From positions 26,225,001 through 26,289,000 of the forward strand of contig OX392538.1 of the NCBI GenBank assembly GCA_947623455.1: a DNA stretch of 64,000 nt. Reading direction: 5' to 3'. Shown piece after piece: positions 1-12,540 of the stretch; the first letter of the stretch is position 1; each line of letters starts with the position of its first letter. This stretch comes from Mimachlamys varia. Its lineage: Eukaryota > Mollusca > Bivalvia > Pectinida > Pectinidae. The notes beneath the pieces are model-generated. The model made no database searches. It had not been told where the DNA came from and saw nothing but the letters and a program-made list of their open reading frames with translations. The position numbers and the translations under genes are program-made.

Positions 1-150
1 ATTTCACCCTGATACTATCGGATCCCTTCGGAAGGAAACAACCACCTGATTATCCCGGCGATTTCAATTACCATTTATACATTTAAACTTATTGACCGAG
101 GCGTATGGTGCAGTTTCTTCCGCCGATTTTCATTTCATTTTTTCATTTCA
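1..150. repeat. End of the preceding tandem unit (unit-junction sequence)
   Basis: Matches, with some divergence, the junction sequence at about 24715-24870, 52590-52740 and 57290-57420 (shared ATCCCGGCGATTTCAA and ACATTTAAACT). In those places it lies just downstream of LINE 3' ends, so a further array unit or its remnant lies left of the window. Confidence 0.6.
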
Positions 151-273
151 ACAAATGTTATTCATTTTGATAGTACAATGAATAGGCTTGAACAACAGGC
201 TATGCCTATAAAAGTTCTCCCCCGCATGCGTTGGTAAAATATAATTGTTCTATTAATACAATGTTTAAATATT

Positions 274-690
274 GATTTTATATTTATGTAAAACAAGTGA
301 TTACTTACCTTTATATATGTACGTGTTTACATCGAGTCGCCATGTGATTACACTGTATTTACCTTTTACTAGGATTACTGGTTTATATTTATGTAAAACA
401 TACGATTACTTACCTTTCTAGATGTGCGCGTTTGTACAAGTATAACATGTGATTACTCCGTACATACCTTTAATAAGATCACTGGTTTATGTTTATGTAA
501 AACATATGATTATGTGGTACTTACCTTTCTAGATGTGCGCGTTTGTACAAGTATAACATGTGATTACTCCGTACATACCTTTAATAAGATCACTGGTTTA
601 TATTTATGTAAAACATATGATTATGTGGTACTTACCTTTCTAGATGTACGCGTTTACACGAAGTACAGGAAGTGGTTAATGTATACTAGG
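274..690. repeat. Minisatellite, about four copies of 104-111 bp
   Basis: Copies start near 274, 381, 485 and 596, each with GTTTAT(A/G)TTTATGTAAAACA, then GATTACTTACCTTTCTAGATG or a close variant, then GATCACTG. The two middle copies are nearly identical; the first and last have decayed. An open frame across it (424-702) is a by-product of the repeat. Found only in unit 1. Confidence 0.8.
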
Positions 691-699
691 TTTACTCAT

Positions 700-2090
700 T
701 GATATGTAGGTTATTATACTATAGTTTTTTCTTAAGTCTATATATCTACTGTATGCATGATACACGGTATATAAGTATGTCGTTGTTGGTGTTAATATAC
801 TATTTATAAATACCGGATCGGTACTCGGACTGTACTATCACAAGCATTCACAATCTGACACTACGATCACTCTACTATATACAGTATGCTAATTACTAGG
901 AGATGGTTTTACATAAGCTTTAAGCTTGTAACCAAATCAGTTTGTATATTCTATTGATATATTATACTGTATTGTTCTTGAATAAAACTAATCCAATTTG
1001 TTAATAGAGCGAAATGAAAGATTGGCATTTAAACAAATCCAGGTTATCAGGGATTATAAGATGAACAGAGACTGAAGCACAGATAGATTCGTTTAATAAT
1101 AATAATAATAATATACAACATTCATATAGCGCTCTATATAATTTGTAAAATTACGCTAAAGCGCTTCACAACATGTAGATAATAATTTGATACTTACACT
1201 GCATAAATAAAGAATTTGTTACAATCTGAGCTAATGTGATAATATAAAAAAGCATATAAATACGAACTACATCTATTGTAGATAAATAAATGTCAGTAAA
1301 TACATGTCGTCTAAGTTGGTACCCTAATATGCAGACGTGATAAGGTACGTCTTCAGATGTTTCTTGAATTTGGCCAGAGTATTAACGTTTATGTATAAAA
1401 AAAATCAGAGAATACCAAAGCGTCAACAAAACCATAATCCGACCTCAACATCGATTAAACTAGGGGCAAAATAGGAACAAAAGAAATATTTACATGGAGA
1501 CTCTCGTAAAAGCACAAGAGAATAAAACCAGGTGTTCCGGAAGAGTAAGCGTCTTCTGCTTCATCGACGACACCCGCATTGTAAATCTTGATCACATCCA
1601 AGTAAACATCAATCCTCAAAGTGAGATCCGAGTCATCATTGTCATCACAACAAGTAAATACACTAACAAGCAAACTCAAAAACGTCCATCTTCCTTTCAC
1701 ACAAAGATACAGAATATTTCTCGATGAGATCAAGATGGCGGCCATAAAACTTGCCCATAGTCTTTATGAACCTGCATCTCTCGAATCCCTGTGCCGTAAG
1801 TTTGTTCGTCAGCAGTGGACATATATCAAGAAAATCTCGATATTCAGAGCAAGCCCTAAAATAACGAACCAACTGCGACAAGTAAACACCATAGAATGGA
1901 GAGGCAGGAATGTCATTATCAAGAAAGGGAAAGTTTACGATCGGAAAATCGAAATCGTCACGTTAATCATACAGCTAACAATAACTTGTTAAGTATAATT
2001 ACTTATTACTACTGTATTTGCTAATCATTAATTACTAAGTCCGTGCTGATTTGTAAAACATACCATGCTAGTATTAAGTGGAAGTGTATG
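700..2090. other. Unit 1-specific non-coding stretch
   Basis: Not present at the matching place in units 2 and 3, where the junction sequence runs straight into the ATTAATATCTAGATTACAAT segment. Holds a short (AAT)n microsatellite at 1094-1112 and a segment (about 1640-1740) that is a diverged relative of 12670-12760 (shared AAGTAAA.ACACTA and GAGATCAAG..GGCGGCC). Overlapping open frames at 1455-1992 on both strands show no recognisable domain, and I do not call a gene. Confidence 0.5.
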
Positions 2091-2569
2091 AAAATTAATA
2101 TCTAGATTACAATATTAGGAATTCATAATATAAATTGATATAGCATGTTCTATTTGAATCTTTTTTGGTTACAACCATTTAGAATAGAGAGCAAATATGA
2201 CTTGTTTCCTGTGGATAACCACAATCACATGAAACAGATTCTGACAAGGGGTCATTATATAGGTCATATTTTGAATTACTAGCATGGTGTCTAATTTGAC
2301 ATAATATAATATTGATTTTTATTTCACTTCCACTGTCTAAGTGTCATCAGTTGGTATATTATAAGTTTTGTTAATTAATTTCTTAAACTGGATCAGGGAT
2401 TGAGCATTTGAAATTGCAGGGTTTGATTGCAGATCATGGATAAACTATGGCTGCTACCAATCCCACTACCATGTACGTCACGGCTTCTCCGAAACACACT
2501 TTCATCTGGGGAACCAATATAAATCCACTTTCAATGCTATACATTGCATAACAAGTAGTTGAATGATAT

Positions 2570-4740
2570 ACAACTAGGTCAGACGAGTTACTTCCCTTTG
2601 GTTTACATTATCTTTCTATGAAGATAAATGTAATACTGAACATTAAATACGAGTTATACAGACTATAGCCACCAGGAAAATATGTGTCAAGCCCGATATT
2701 TAAAGTCCACAACATACTGTTCATTCAATCAATTATTCACAGACCAGATATCAATTTAAAAGAAAGGCATGATTGTGTTACATATGTACACATTTATGAT
2801 CAAAAGAGTTACTTACACATCATAATAGTCTCTAGAGATCTTTATGATTGGATTGGAAAAGTTGGTTTTCAAATCCTCTTTTGTATAATCAAACATGTCA
2901 CCGACACTATGTACTCTAGTCTGGCACACGTTCAGGGATATGAGCATATTAAACACATCCGACAATCTCCAGATTGAAGATTATTGATTAAGTATAGTAG
3001 TACACGCGTATGGAGTTACAACTCAACTGTGTTATGTCTCTAGCCTTTTTGACAATGTCTCAAATACAGCTTTGAAACTTAAGCCGTGAAAAACAATGCA
3101 TAGCTTATAACGCACAAGGTATGGGCACTTAGCAAGATATGTATCATACACTTCCTCCGTTAGCATGTTACATTTTGGCCAACTTGGTCCGGTCAGCACG
3201 TGTCAGACTCCTTCAACAAACTTTCTTGTTCACTCTATCTGATATATCGTTTTCCCTTAACCAAATTTAAGGCAGTGTGCAAGCTATCTCGTTCAAACAT
3301 GAAATACAATTTAAGCATTTGCCATATAATTATAAGTACTTGAATTAAACATCCTATTTATATTTCACCCTGGTAGTATTTTAGCGGTGGGCAATGATCC
3401 CTTCGCTAATACGTTACCTCATAAAATTACAACATTTGCCCTTCATCTATTACCTAAGCATGCCATCTATGTCCCTCAAACTATCTTGTTATCTACAATG
3501 TTTATCATAGAAACCGAAAAGATATACGTTTAATAAAATGTATAATTCTTATTTACTTAGCTGAGGTTTTGAGGCATTGACTTGAAGATATGGGTTTGAG
3601 AAACAAATATCAGCGAGATATCCTACGGAATTGCTGATTACCATACAGATACAACGCAACGAAGTAATGCATCCGTATTACTATCAGTTGATGTGTTGTT
3701 ATCCCCTGTGAATATGGTTAACTGTTGTAATTGAAGATATTGCATAAACTGTGTATGTTATCAATCCCGCTGTGAAACGTTTTATAGATAACTGAGTACA
3801 TCTTTACATATTTATCAAATAATGTAATAATATCTCTGATTTACAAATAGTATGCATATATATTCCAAAACATGCTAAGAAAAGTATATATCACCAAGAA
3901 GATACCTATGCTTTTAAGCATTTGTGGAAACAGAAAAAAAAATGTAGAGAAATAAATTGAATACTCTAGATTTCGTTGCAAGTATTTGAAGAATATGTAA
4001 TCAGCTTTTGTATATGAAGTTACTTCCCTTTAGTCTAGATTGCACAAAGTAGGGTTTATTAAAATCATGCAATGATAATATGCTAGAAAACTAATAAACA
4101 TCAAAAACAAATTATACGGAATACGTTCGGGATATATTAGGGAAGCAAAATATATTGATGATACTTACAAAAGCTTTGATAATAGTAAGAACATTTGCTT
4201 TTAAAACAAGTAAGCTGAAAGTTTGAAATTATGGAAATATTGATGTCAAAAGCACAAATAAGAATTAAAAGTCATTTTTCAACTTCCATTTTGCTATAAA
4301 AGGTCAGCCGTTACATCCATGTTGAAGTTTGATCTATGACGTCATAAGTAAACCACATGCTACGTCTCTAGAACCATTGCTTTCATTGTTTAATGAAAAT
4401 CGTTTTTGCTGTGAATGTTAATATAGTTGGATGAAGCGCAAATGTAAATATAATAAAACAGAAAAAGATGTTTTTGTTTGCTCTCTGCGTGTGTACAGGT
4501 ACATATTATTTGTAAAACTCTACATCACTGTGATTAGAATGTCCACAGTTGCTGTGAAGGTTCAGATTTTTCGGTGAGATGGAAATTCTTATGACATGAC
4601 ATTAATGTAAACGTGCCCAAACATTTTTATTTGCGTTTCATGTAGCTTGCTATAAAGTAGGATACATTATTTTATTCTTCGATCAGAATAATGTTTATAT
4701 CAATTCATATAATGCATTTTAACACATCACTGTAGTTATA
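2570..4740. repeat. Internal repeat R, copy 1 (unit 1 left)
   Basis: A segment of about 2.2 kb beginning AGGTCAGACGAGTTACTTCC. It has a diverged second copy inside the same unit at about 16380-18860, with matching order of landmarks (ATATGTGTCAAGCCCGATAT, TCTAGATTTCGTTGCAAGTA, GGTCAGCCGTTACATCCAT, TGTAGCTTGCTATA.AGTAGG). Unit 2 carries both (25360-28240 and 43210-45740). The duplication inside the unit is older than the duplication of the unit. Confidence 0.75.
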
Positions 4741-6371
4741 AAATGTATCGATAATAGGAACAGACTCCCTGAACAGGAAGACAGTCTATTTCAATAAGAG
4801 GTTGTGGACTTTGCCCTGATAATAAATCAAACTTAGATACGAGTAGATGATTAAAACATAATATTTGTGGATGACTTGAAAGTGTGAGTTAGATCGGGAT
4901 ACAAGAAAAAATCACAATATCTGCTGATAGATGTAAACAGGAATCAATGAGTTTTAGATTAAAATTCTGACAAAATATCATATTTGAATCCGATTCGAAT
5001 ATAATGTTCGCTTTCTTGTAATGTTTACAGGTGTCTGCCGATATCATGCTTCAGTGAGTAAATGTATAAAGTGATGATGTACGACGTGTCCCAATAAACG
5101 GACATTATATTGTACCAGCACTGTGATATAAATATCTCTATTTGAGGTAATGACAGGTTAGGGTGAGTAGGGGGATGTTTGGAGTAAAGTGGTGTTACAC
5201 CCTCTAATTATACACTTGTTGTAGCTGATCGTCAAGCAGAACTCATAAATCTGTTTTAACAATCATGAGTTTAACATTCAAGTTTTTTTTTGTTATACTT
5301 ATTCTAAACCACAAAATACTTGACCTTGTATTGGTTACATATAAAACGTCTGTGGAAAAAGTTTGAAAAATAGCAAATCAGCAGTTTGTATTATTTATAT
5401 TTGTACGTACAAAGATATTCTAAAGAAACGTTCACTTGATTGACTGACTGAAACATATCTATTTGGCAACTCACATTTTCCCGTCGACCTTAATACAAGC
5501 ACTTTTAGTGCTTCAAAGGATTGATTATTCGACTCGTACAACTAAAATAAGCATAATTACACATAGATATCTTACAATCATTAAGCTGACAAAATTCACT
5601 ATAAGATCTTAATAAATAGCTTTCTTTACTTTTGAACTAAAGTATAAGCGCTGTAGGTATATCAGTACTTGGATTTGGATATGTGCACGGTTTTACCAAG
5701 TCCAACAAGATATTTAGAGCTCAAATCGATTGTTATTACCAAAATGTACATTTGTATAAACTAATTATCATTATTGTAATATCATGTAAGATGCATATTT
5801 TTTGGAACGTGTTAACAAGTTATGGTAACTGGTACATAATTCCCGGTCAATTTATGACAATAACTATGTTCAAACAAAACCTCATACGCCCTGTTTTCGA
5901 TATTGTTTGTATTTCAACCTTTATGACCTTGAAACTGTATATAATTTCATATCAGGTACCTACTGGTCAAGTATTAATACTCTAGTCTTCTTATCATTAA
6001 GAAGAAGAAGATGTTTTTTGAATTATGATTATTTATCATATTTGACATATGTTACATTGGAAGCACGTTAGGAGAACTTGACAAAAAGCGAATTTAATGC
6101 ACCGTAAAATAGCCTCTGGCAAACGCCAATTTTACCCCCTAAAAACTGTTGAAAGTGATAAATCAAGAAATAAAAAATCAAACGACTTATATATAATATA
6201 CAATGACAAGCAAAAATGTTTCAAAATTGACTTTTGATTTTTATTATCAAACAAATAACAGCAAAACTACGGAAATTATAAGATTCCAACAGTGAGTAAT
6301 TTTCATTTATGAAGTATTAAGAAAACAAGAAAATAATACAGTCTGTTACATTTTTTCCTGTGACATATATA

Positions 6372-6470
6372 GAGGATATTCAATGGTTTGCCGTTTAATA
6401 TCAAATACATTTCATGAGTATGGCAGATTTTTTCTTATTTTCACGAGTGCATAGTACGAGTGAAAATATA
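6372..6470. mobile_element. Truncated palindromic MITE (family M), unit 1
   Basis: Begins GAGGATATTCAATGGTTTGC and stops after GAGTGAAAATATAT, in the centre of the palindrome. Complete or nearly complete relatives are at 30429-30618 and 29846-29963. The right arm is missing here and in unit 3 (62298-62398). Confidence 0.7.
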
Positions 6471-7460
6471 TATCATGACATGATGCACGCATACTTAGAG
6501 GAAAACCAATAGATAAAAGAATATGGAGCAATTATTTTTACAGTTTTAGTGGGCAACATGATAAGACCGGACACGATATGATATCATGGCAACACATGGC
6601 GTGACAAGACAAAAAAAAAACGACATGACATGACGCACGCATACATAGAAGACAAACCTAGATGGTATGATAAGGAGCATTTTAATATTCAGGTTCAGAA
6701 GGTAACAATTGGAGCCCACAATCAGAGGTGACATCATAACAAAGTATGGCATGACACTAGCGATCGTCAACATGATATGACGCCATGAAAGGACACAACA
6801 TCAGAACACTACGTCACCATTCTGCCTTTCCTGTTACACAGCTCGTCTCGACATGACGCGTGGTAATAAGGTGGTAATCGTAGCAGTAGGGTTAAGAACG
6901 ATGTATAATACCTGTATTGTTTCAGTAGACAGCAAATTAACATCTTAACATAAGAAGACACAACCTGAAAAAAAATCGCAAAGGACCCCCCCCCCCCCCC
7001 CCATAAAAAAACAAACACCAAATAAAAGTAAATAAGGACCGTTTTGTTTAACATGTTCAGTAGAAAGCGTTCCAACACCATGAATTGGTGGTAAGGTATG
7101 ACTGGACATGGCATGACATGACATTGCTTGACAAGACGCACATATAAAAATCATGACAAGACAAACAAACATAAAAGAAAAAAAGATAATATGGCAATGA
7201 ACAGTTAGATATTCATGTTTATAGCCAACAATTTAGGCCCACAATCAGAGGTGACATCATGACATGACACAATTGTTTGTTTGATTAGATCACATCACAT
7301 CATAACACTACATCACCGCATAATTGTTGTATGTAAACACACAAAAAACCCTGTTTTATGACCCGACATACCGCATGGTAATAGGGTTTAGAATAATGTA
7401 TAGTGCTTATATAGTATGAAGTAATTCAATCTTTACATATGAACATGATATGGCACGACC
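6470..7460. repeat. ATGAC/GTCAT-rich degenerate repeat, unit 1
   Basis: Dense runs of CATGACATGAC and related pentamers, with two longer repeats carrying GCACGCATA and CCACAATCAGAGGTGACATC (near 6717 and 7231). A 17-C homopolymer lies at 6986-7002. Open frames on the minus strand rich in Met, Ser, Cys and His come from this pentamer and are not genes. Counterparts at 33020-34030 and 62400-63370. Confidence 0.7.
6986..7002. repeat. Poly(C) tract, 17 bases
   Basis: Uninterrupted C run; 16 C in unit 3 (62913-62928) and replaced by ATCCCCAACC in unit 2. Confidence 0.95.
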
Positions 7461-8660
7461 TGAATAAAATGCGCGTTTACTTGGGAAAAAACATTTACTT
7501 TCTTTTGTTTGGTGAGACTGCTTCACATTACGGATGTAAGCATTGTTAAAAAAACTTACATTTCACATGTTCCAAAATGACAAAATAAAAATCATTCAAT
7601 AGTTAATGGTACCTATAACCATGAAGATGTTTTTAATCCTAAAAAAATTCCTTCCTTCTTTGACTCGCTCTAACCAAATCATTAAGTCGTTATGTTTTAA
7701 TGCTGCGCGATACAAGCCGCTCTTAAAAACACTCTCGCCATTTATTTGATACTTTAGAGGTATTTCAATACTTTTGTAATGAAAATAAAAGCCACAAAAT
7801 ATGATTACAACACATACATATCGTAAAAATTAAAAAAAAAACATATCTTAGGACTACATTTCTTTCTGTTGCCTAGTGAAGAACCAAGCTAGCTGTCGGC
7901 TGCAACATCACGCAGCTGTTCTTACATATGTATCTCTTGCATTGGTAAGATGACAACAAGCATGAATTGAAAGAAAATCACATGTTATTTGACCGCAACC
8001 ATTTCAATTTTTGTCATTTACTCATATTCAAATGAACTAGTTTTAGTCCTAAGCTCTAAATAGACAACACAAATTTATATAAGGCTAGATAACAAGCCCT
8101 CCGAATAAGCTTTCTAAGGTAATAGAGTACAGTAAAAATGGTTGATTCTGAAACAAATGTAAAACATCTGATCACACATGTATATACTTGTAAACTGCAA
8201 ATAATTTGCATTACATAAAAAGTTATAAAAAGTGTAAAAACACAATTTTTCTATGTACCTGTACGTGACTTGTGTAAAAATCAATCATGGTTACAACATC
8301 AAAGGTTACCAGAAAAGCACTCCACCCAAAAAGGACCTTTCCTTTAAACCCAGAATTTGTCTGAAATTACATACTTGAATGCATCTATTCACATCTGTGT
8401 CCAAGCACAGGTAGTTTGTTTGGATGTTTATTTTAAATATTGTCCCTTTTGTGCGTTTGGTCACTTCATATAACGCTAGCTTTTCATGTGAAGGCCAATG
8501 TTTTAATTTCTTACCAAATTCATGTATTCGTTGTACATATATATATCACGTTTGCTATCGTACTCCGCTATCTAATTCTTATTAATACGGCGAGTCCTGT
8601 TGATAGATTATATATTCAATTGTAAGTGAAAGGTGTATTGACAGGACTCTATTTCTGTTT
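7460..8660. other. Non-coding flank downstream of copy A
   Basis: Between the pentamer repeat and the 3' end of the copy A gene. It aligns with 34030-35240 with several small indels. No gene or element recognised. Confidence 0.6.
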
Positions 8661-8669
8661 CGAATAAGA

Positions 8670-8675
8670 TTTAAT
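8670..8675 (-). terminator. Possible poly(A) signal of copy A
   Basis: ATTAAA on the minus strand about 50 bp downstream of the stop codon. It is a known variant of AATAAA and is conserved in copy B (35252-35257). No transcript evidence; such hexamers are common in AT-rich DNA. Confidence 0.35.
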
Positions 8676-8721
8676 GGAAGGTTGCACTTTCATAGCTTGA
8701 TGGCTACTACTCTTGAAAAAA

Positions 8722-10262
8722 TCAGAGATTGGTAACATCAGGAACATTTGGTATCGGCATGGATAAGCCTTCCCAATTATCAAGTTCCGATATATGTGGT
8801 TTGACTCTACTGTGTACAACTTCCCTATTATCCAGTCTTGTCTTGCCTTGTTTGTGACCTTTTCCGTTGGTTCGTTGTTCTGATGCCATGCGAATTGTCG
8901 AGGCGTTCACATTTGTGATGCGTGGTATGGGGGTTACTTTTTCTTCGGTAATAGGTCCAACTAATGAAAAAATCAATGGAAGTAGTAACAACGCATGCGC
9001 TAGTCCAAATATATTAACTAGGAAAATTAGTTTAAAGAAACTCTTGAATATATACAAGGGTGTGAAAGCAAGAACCGAAATGCCGACAATCGAGGATAAG
9101 GCGGCGTTAATGATAGGCCCACCAGCACGGTCTAATGCTTTATTCACGCGATCCTGTCGTGACGTGCCATCTACAGTAATGTATGCGTGACAGATGTGCG
9201 CACTGAAATCAACAGAAAATCCAATACTAAAGAAAATATCAATCATAGTAATAGGGCTCAGGGTGAGGTCCCAGTAATGCATAAACCCAAACATACCGGC
9301 ACATATCATCACCATGGTACCAGTGACGCATGCAACCAGTAATGGATGAGGCATAAATACCAGAGTGACCAAAAATATGGCGGCTATAGCCACACCGACT
9401 GTTGTTAAAGTTATCGAGAAAACATAAGCGTACTGGTCAAAAAAGATAAACGGAGAGGAAAAGCAAACAACTGGTAGAGGAGAATTGTCTGCTACTTCCC
9501 GCATTCGTAGCATCATGTTCCCTCTTCGTTCAGAATCGGGAAGATCGTTTGTCAAAACGGAAAACCTTGCACCGACAATTTTCGTTTCAGCGCTGTTGAT
9601 GACTACGTCATTGGCGTGGTCCGTCCTGGTTGTCAGGAAGGTTTTGAGGCCGGCTATGAAGCTTGTCTCGCTGACAGCACTGTAATACCCGGAACTCTTG
9701 AAGTCAGTAAGCCAATCAAAAGTAACACTCGGATTGATGTCAGCGTCAGCTCTGGCGTTCGACAACAGATCGGAAACACGACTCTGGACAGTAGCATCCG
9801 AGTAGGTCTGAGTGGACGTTATTGTAAACCCTATCGGAATTTCGAAGGTAAAATGACCCTCTATAAGCTTAATGTAGGTATAAAAGTACGAGTCTTCGGT
9901 CACCAAATTACTGAGTTCCAGACCACGCTTAAAATTCGTAATACCATAAACAGTTGCTACCAAATAACCGATGAAAATCACTGCTATCGTTATCTTCCCT
10001 GGTAAGTGTTGAACGATGCGTTGAAAAAGGAGTTTGGGATATCTTTCTAAAGGACTTTCGTTGTCTTGTCTTTTTTCCGGAATTCGTCCACCACAACAAA
10101 ACACATGGCATCTAGATTTACCATTCGCTCGTAGCTTATCGCGGCTTTCTATTTTACGACAGGTTCCGCAATGGTAGCTTCCGGCCATTCGGCGTTCATT
10201 GATTGCCATGCAAGGAACAAAGAAGGTCAATTGGTTGATGTAGCAGAAAAGGACAGCTACTC
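8722..10262 (-). CDS. PTCHD3-like: PTCHD3-like copy A, coding exon 3 with stop
   Basis: Starts after TTTTCTTCAG and completes Gly398. Codes residues 399-910 and the stop. Contains the rest of TM6, the Cys-rich cytoplasmic linker, the second extracellular loop and TM7-12. The open frame upstream to 10302 is intronic. A variant poly(A) signal ATTAAA (plus-strand TTTAAT at 8670-8675) lies about 50 bp past the stop; the same hexamer sits at the same place in copy B. Confidence 0.93.
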
Positions 10263-12540
10263 CTGAAGAAAACAAAAAGAACATATCAGATATATAAATC
10301 ATGTAGCTTTAGGACGGATCTTGAACGAGATTGCTATCGTCAATAGTAAAATGCGTGTAACTTTTCTATTTCACGTTGACATTCCTGACCGAACTTGATT
10401 TTAATGGCTACCAAACGTTGGTTCCTTAATAGTAATATACATGTAATTTTTCTACTACATATTGGCATGAATGACGGAACTTGAGTTTGGATGACTACAA
10501 AACGTGTTTAACTTAATAGTAAAATGCAAGTAACTGTTTTATTTCACGTAAGTTAAAATAACGGAACTTCACATTGGATGACTACCAGACTGATTTTGAT
10601 GGTTCGTATCTCGTGATTGTTTATAAAATACAAGAGTTTAACCTAGCCTCCGAAGGGTGTCGATAACATCGCATTCGTCAATAATCTGACATAACAATGA
10701 TGGTTTTGTAAATGGGTTTACCCGCGTATAGACAGAAGTTCCTGACGCTGATAAAGGATGCTGATGCACCAATGGCGAACGCCAGAAAGTCAGTGATTGA
10801 TGTGATGGTAATGGCCACGCCCCCTGTCTTCATCGTCTCTTTGAGCTTTTCTTCAATCGTGTTCGTCCCTGGACAGTCCGCCAAACAGGAAATTAGGATG
10901 AACATGTCATCCAGACCGATACCTATATATACCAACAAGCCTAGTTTTACACAGACATGCAGACCGTTACCTTTATCAACGGTCCGATATCTACACAGTT
11001 AGCACAGTTATCGACTTTATAACACAAGACTTTTAACCCTCTTCCATCGTATGTTAATATTAGTTAACTACCAACTCATCTAAAATTTTAACGTATGTAT
11101 TACAAAATAATATGATCACAAATAATTTATCTATATTCAAACAGTCTGATCAATATCAATATTTTTGGTTCTTTTGACATTCCTTAGATGAATCTTGTAA
11201 CAAAAAAATTAAACAAATGAAAACAAACCCAAAAACAATAAGATTGAATTCACTTAGATCGATAATTTGGAAATACATGTCTCAAAAATAATTTAATACA
11301 CAAATAATTTACATATCAAACTTTTCCGGATCGAATGACCGAGTGACCAATCCGTATTATTGGTTTAAGAGGTGCCGAAAATGTAAACGGATCGTTTCGT
11401 CTAATTGTCGATTGAGAACTGATTTTTGTTTTTTTCGTTGATTCGATCGCTCCCCGAGTTATTTTTTAAAACATTGTTAAGCAATCCCAAGAATATTTTG
11501 AAAATTAAAATAAAAAACAAAAGAGTGTTTGTCACTCATGTTTACTCACCTATGACCAGAAATGGGAGCATTCCCACGATACTGACAAACTTAACCCCAG
11601 CAGCACTAACAAGGCCAAACGCTCCAAGGATAGCAATTCCTGTTGCGACAACACCTGCACGACCCAGATTTTGTCTGTCGGAAACACAGTCTCCGCCGAA
11701 AGTGGCGAATCCAGCGTAAGTCAACATCAAAGCCATTGTTAAGGAGAAATACAGAATGACCCCGTCAACATTTTTCTCAAACTCGTCCTCCAAAGATGAT
11801 GAAGTTGAATACGCAACATCAACCAAAGAGGAAGAGAAAGTTTCAAACATTTCTATGTACTTCTTTTCCCAAACCTTTGACCGCGATGTTGCTGTTACTG
11901 TGTCTTGTCGAAGATAGAAAATCAGCCTAACCATTTTAGCAGAAGTGAGGTAACCCCCTGACGACTGTGCACCCCCTAAATTGCCACTGATATATTTAAA
12001 GTTAAATAGTGGGTAGTTTATGGTGTTGGACGCTATTGCTGAGCGGAACGCTGTACTGAACACAAAGTCCCCCTCAACAACACAGCTTCCGCTCCTCAGG
12101 GCACACACGTCCGCCAGACTAAGACTTGTGCCATCACTTGTGATCCTTATCGTGGTGTTGATATAGTTGTATATCCTTTCAATTTCATCCACGTACGTCG
12201 TGGTAAGGATGCTGGAGCCGTCCTTAGGTATTATGATAATGTCAGCGTATAGAATATCCTCTGTAGTGCTCTTGCTATAGAAGTTCGAGCCGGACTTGTC
12301 GACAGGGAAGATGCTCCTGACGACGGCACGGTCCGCTTTTGACTGGCTGTTTTGAGGTGTATACAGTGTTTCAGTGTCTGTTTCACTCTCTATCCGGAGC
12401 AGCCCTATTCCCAGAAGACAGTTGATGGTAACACATGTAATCAGGACATGCCATGGATATCTCGACACCAGTGCTCCATATTTCTCGAAGGGCGTTCCTA
12501 GTCTATCTTCCCACCTCTTATAAAATCGTGTAAACTTCAT
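8722..12540 (-). CDS. PTCHD3-like: PTCHD3-like Patched-domain transmembrane protein, copy A (3 exons, 910 aa)
   Basis: Spliced gene: exon 1 12540-11550, exon 2 10922-10722, exon 3 10262-8722, with GT/AG at both introns and both splits inside a Gly codon (phase 1). Joined product 910 aa. It belongs to the Patched/RND superfamily, 12-TM proteins linked to sterol or lipid transport; the substrate here is unknown. TM1 is at about 28-48, a large luminal/extracellular loop at 50-255, then a sterol-sensing-domain-like bundle at 260-418 (TM2-6) with GIGLDDMF at 331-338, the TM4 acidic pair of the RND relay. A Cys-rich linker at 429-454 (CGTC, CHVFCC) precedes TM7 (488-506). The second loop covers 510-670, and TM8-12 lie at 677-835 with GFSVDFSAH at 745-753 (TM10 relay motif). 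The tail (836-910) is polar. Start chosen at MKFTRF: it begins the family-like N-terminal segment and directly follows a conserved splice acceptor. Family assignment is firm; PTCHD3 versus another PTCHD paralogue is inference. Confidence 0.93.
10722..10922 (-). CDS. PTCHD3-like: PTCHD3-like copy A, coding exon 2
   Basis: A 201-bp exon completing Gly331 and coding 332-397 plus the first base of Gly398. It starts after TATATATAG and ends at GCGG|GTAAAC. It contains the end of TM4 with the LDD acidic pair, the short EEKLKETM linker, TM5 (VAITITSITDFLAF) and the start of TM6 (SVRNFCLYAG), all typical of sterol-sensing domains in Patched proteins. Joining exons 1-2-3 gives VIGIGLDD and LYAGVAVLF, matching the family, which fixes both splice sites. 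Confidence 0.92.
11550..12540 (-). CDS. PTCHD3-like: PTCHD3-like copy A, coding exon 1
   Basis: Codes residues 1-330 plus the first base of Gly331. Holds TM1, the first large loop with Cys146 and Cys153 (CALRSGSC), and TM2 to most of TM4 (ends PFLVI). The donor reads ATAG|GTGAGT on the minus strand, a strong consensus. The intron that follows is about 630 bp. Confidence 0.93.

Larger units (their letters stand above)
2090..8075. repeat. Unit 1 left non-coding block (segmental duplication)
   Basis: Aligns with unit 2 at about 24880-34640 and unit 3 at about 57430-64000. Similarity to unit 2 is about 93-97% by eye. Against unit 3 it is about 99% from roughly 5.4 kb rightwards. No gene is evident: short open frames such as 2684-2977 and 5683-5985 are not kept intact in all copies or lack protein features. 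Confidence 0.8.

Noticed and set aside
1455..1992. Overlapping frames on both strands of up to 123 codons
   Set aside because: No recognisable domain, unit-specific, and part of the segment is a diverged repeat of 12670-12760.
5683..5985. 100-codon open frame repeated in unit 3 (61615-61917)
   Set aside because: Unit 2 copy is broken by small deletions, no domain is visible, and identity is explained by the duplication of the DNA.
6546..7172. Overlapping minus-strand frames rich in Met, Ser, Cys and His
   Set aside because: By-products of the ATGAC/GTCAT pentamer repeat.
8867..10005. Plus-strand frames opposite PTCHD exon 3
   Set aside because: Antisense shadows of a clearly coding exon; the same happens at 35470-36848.
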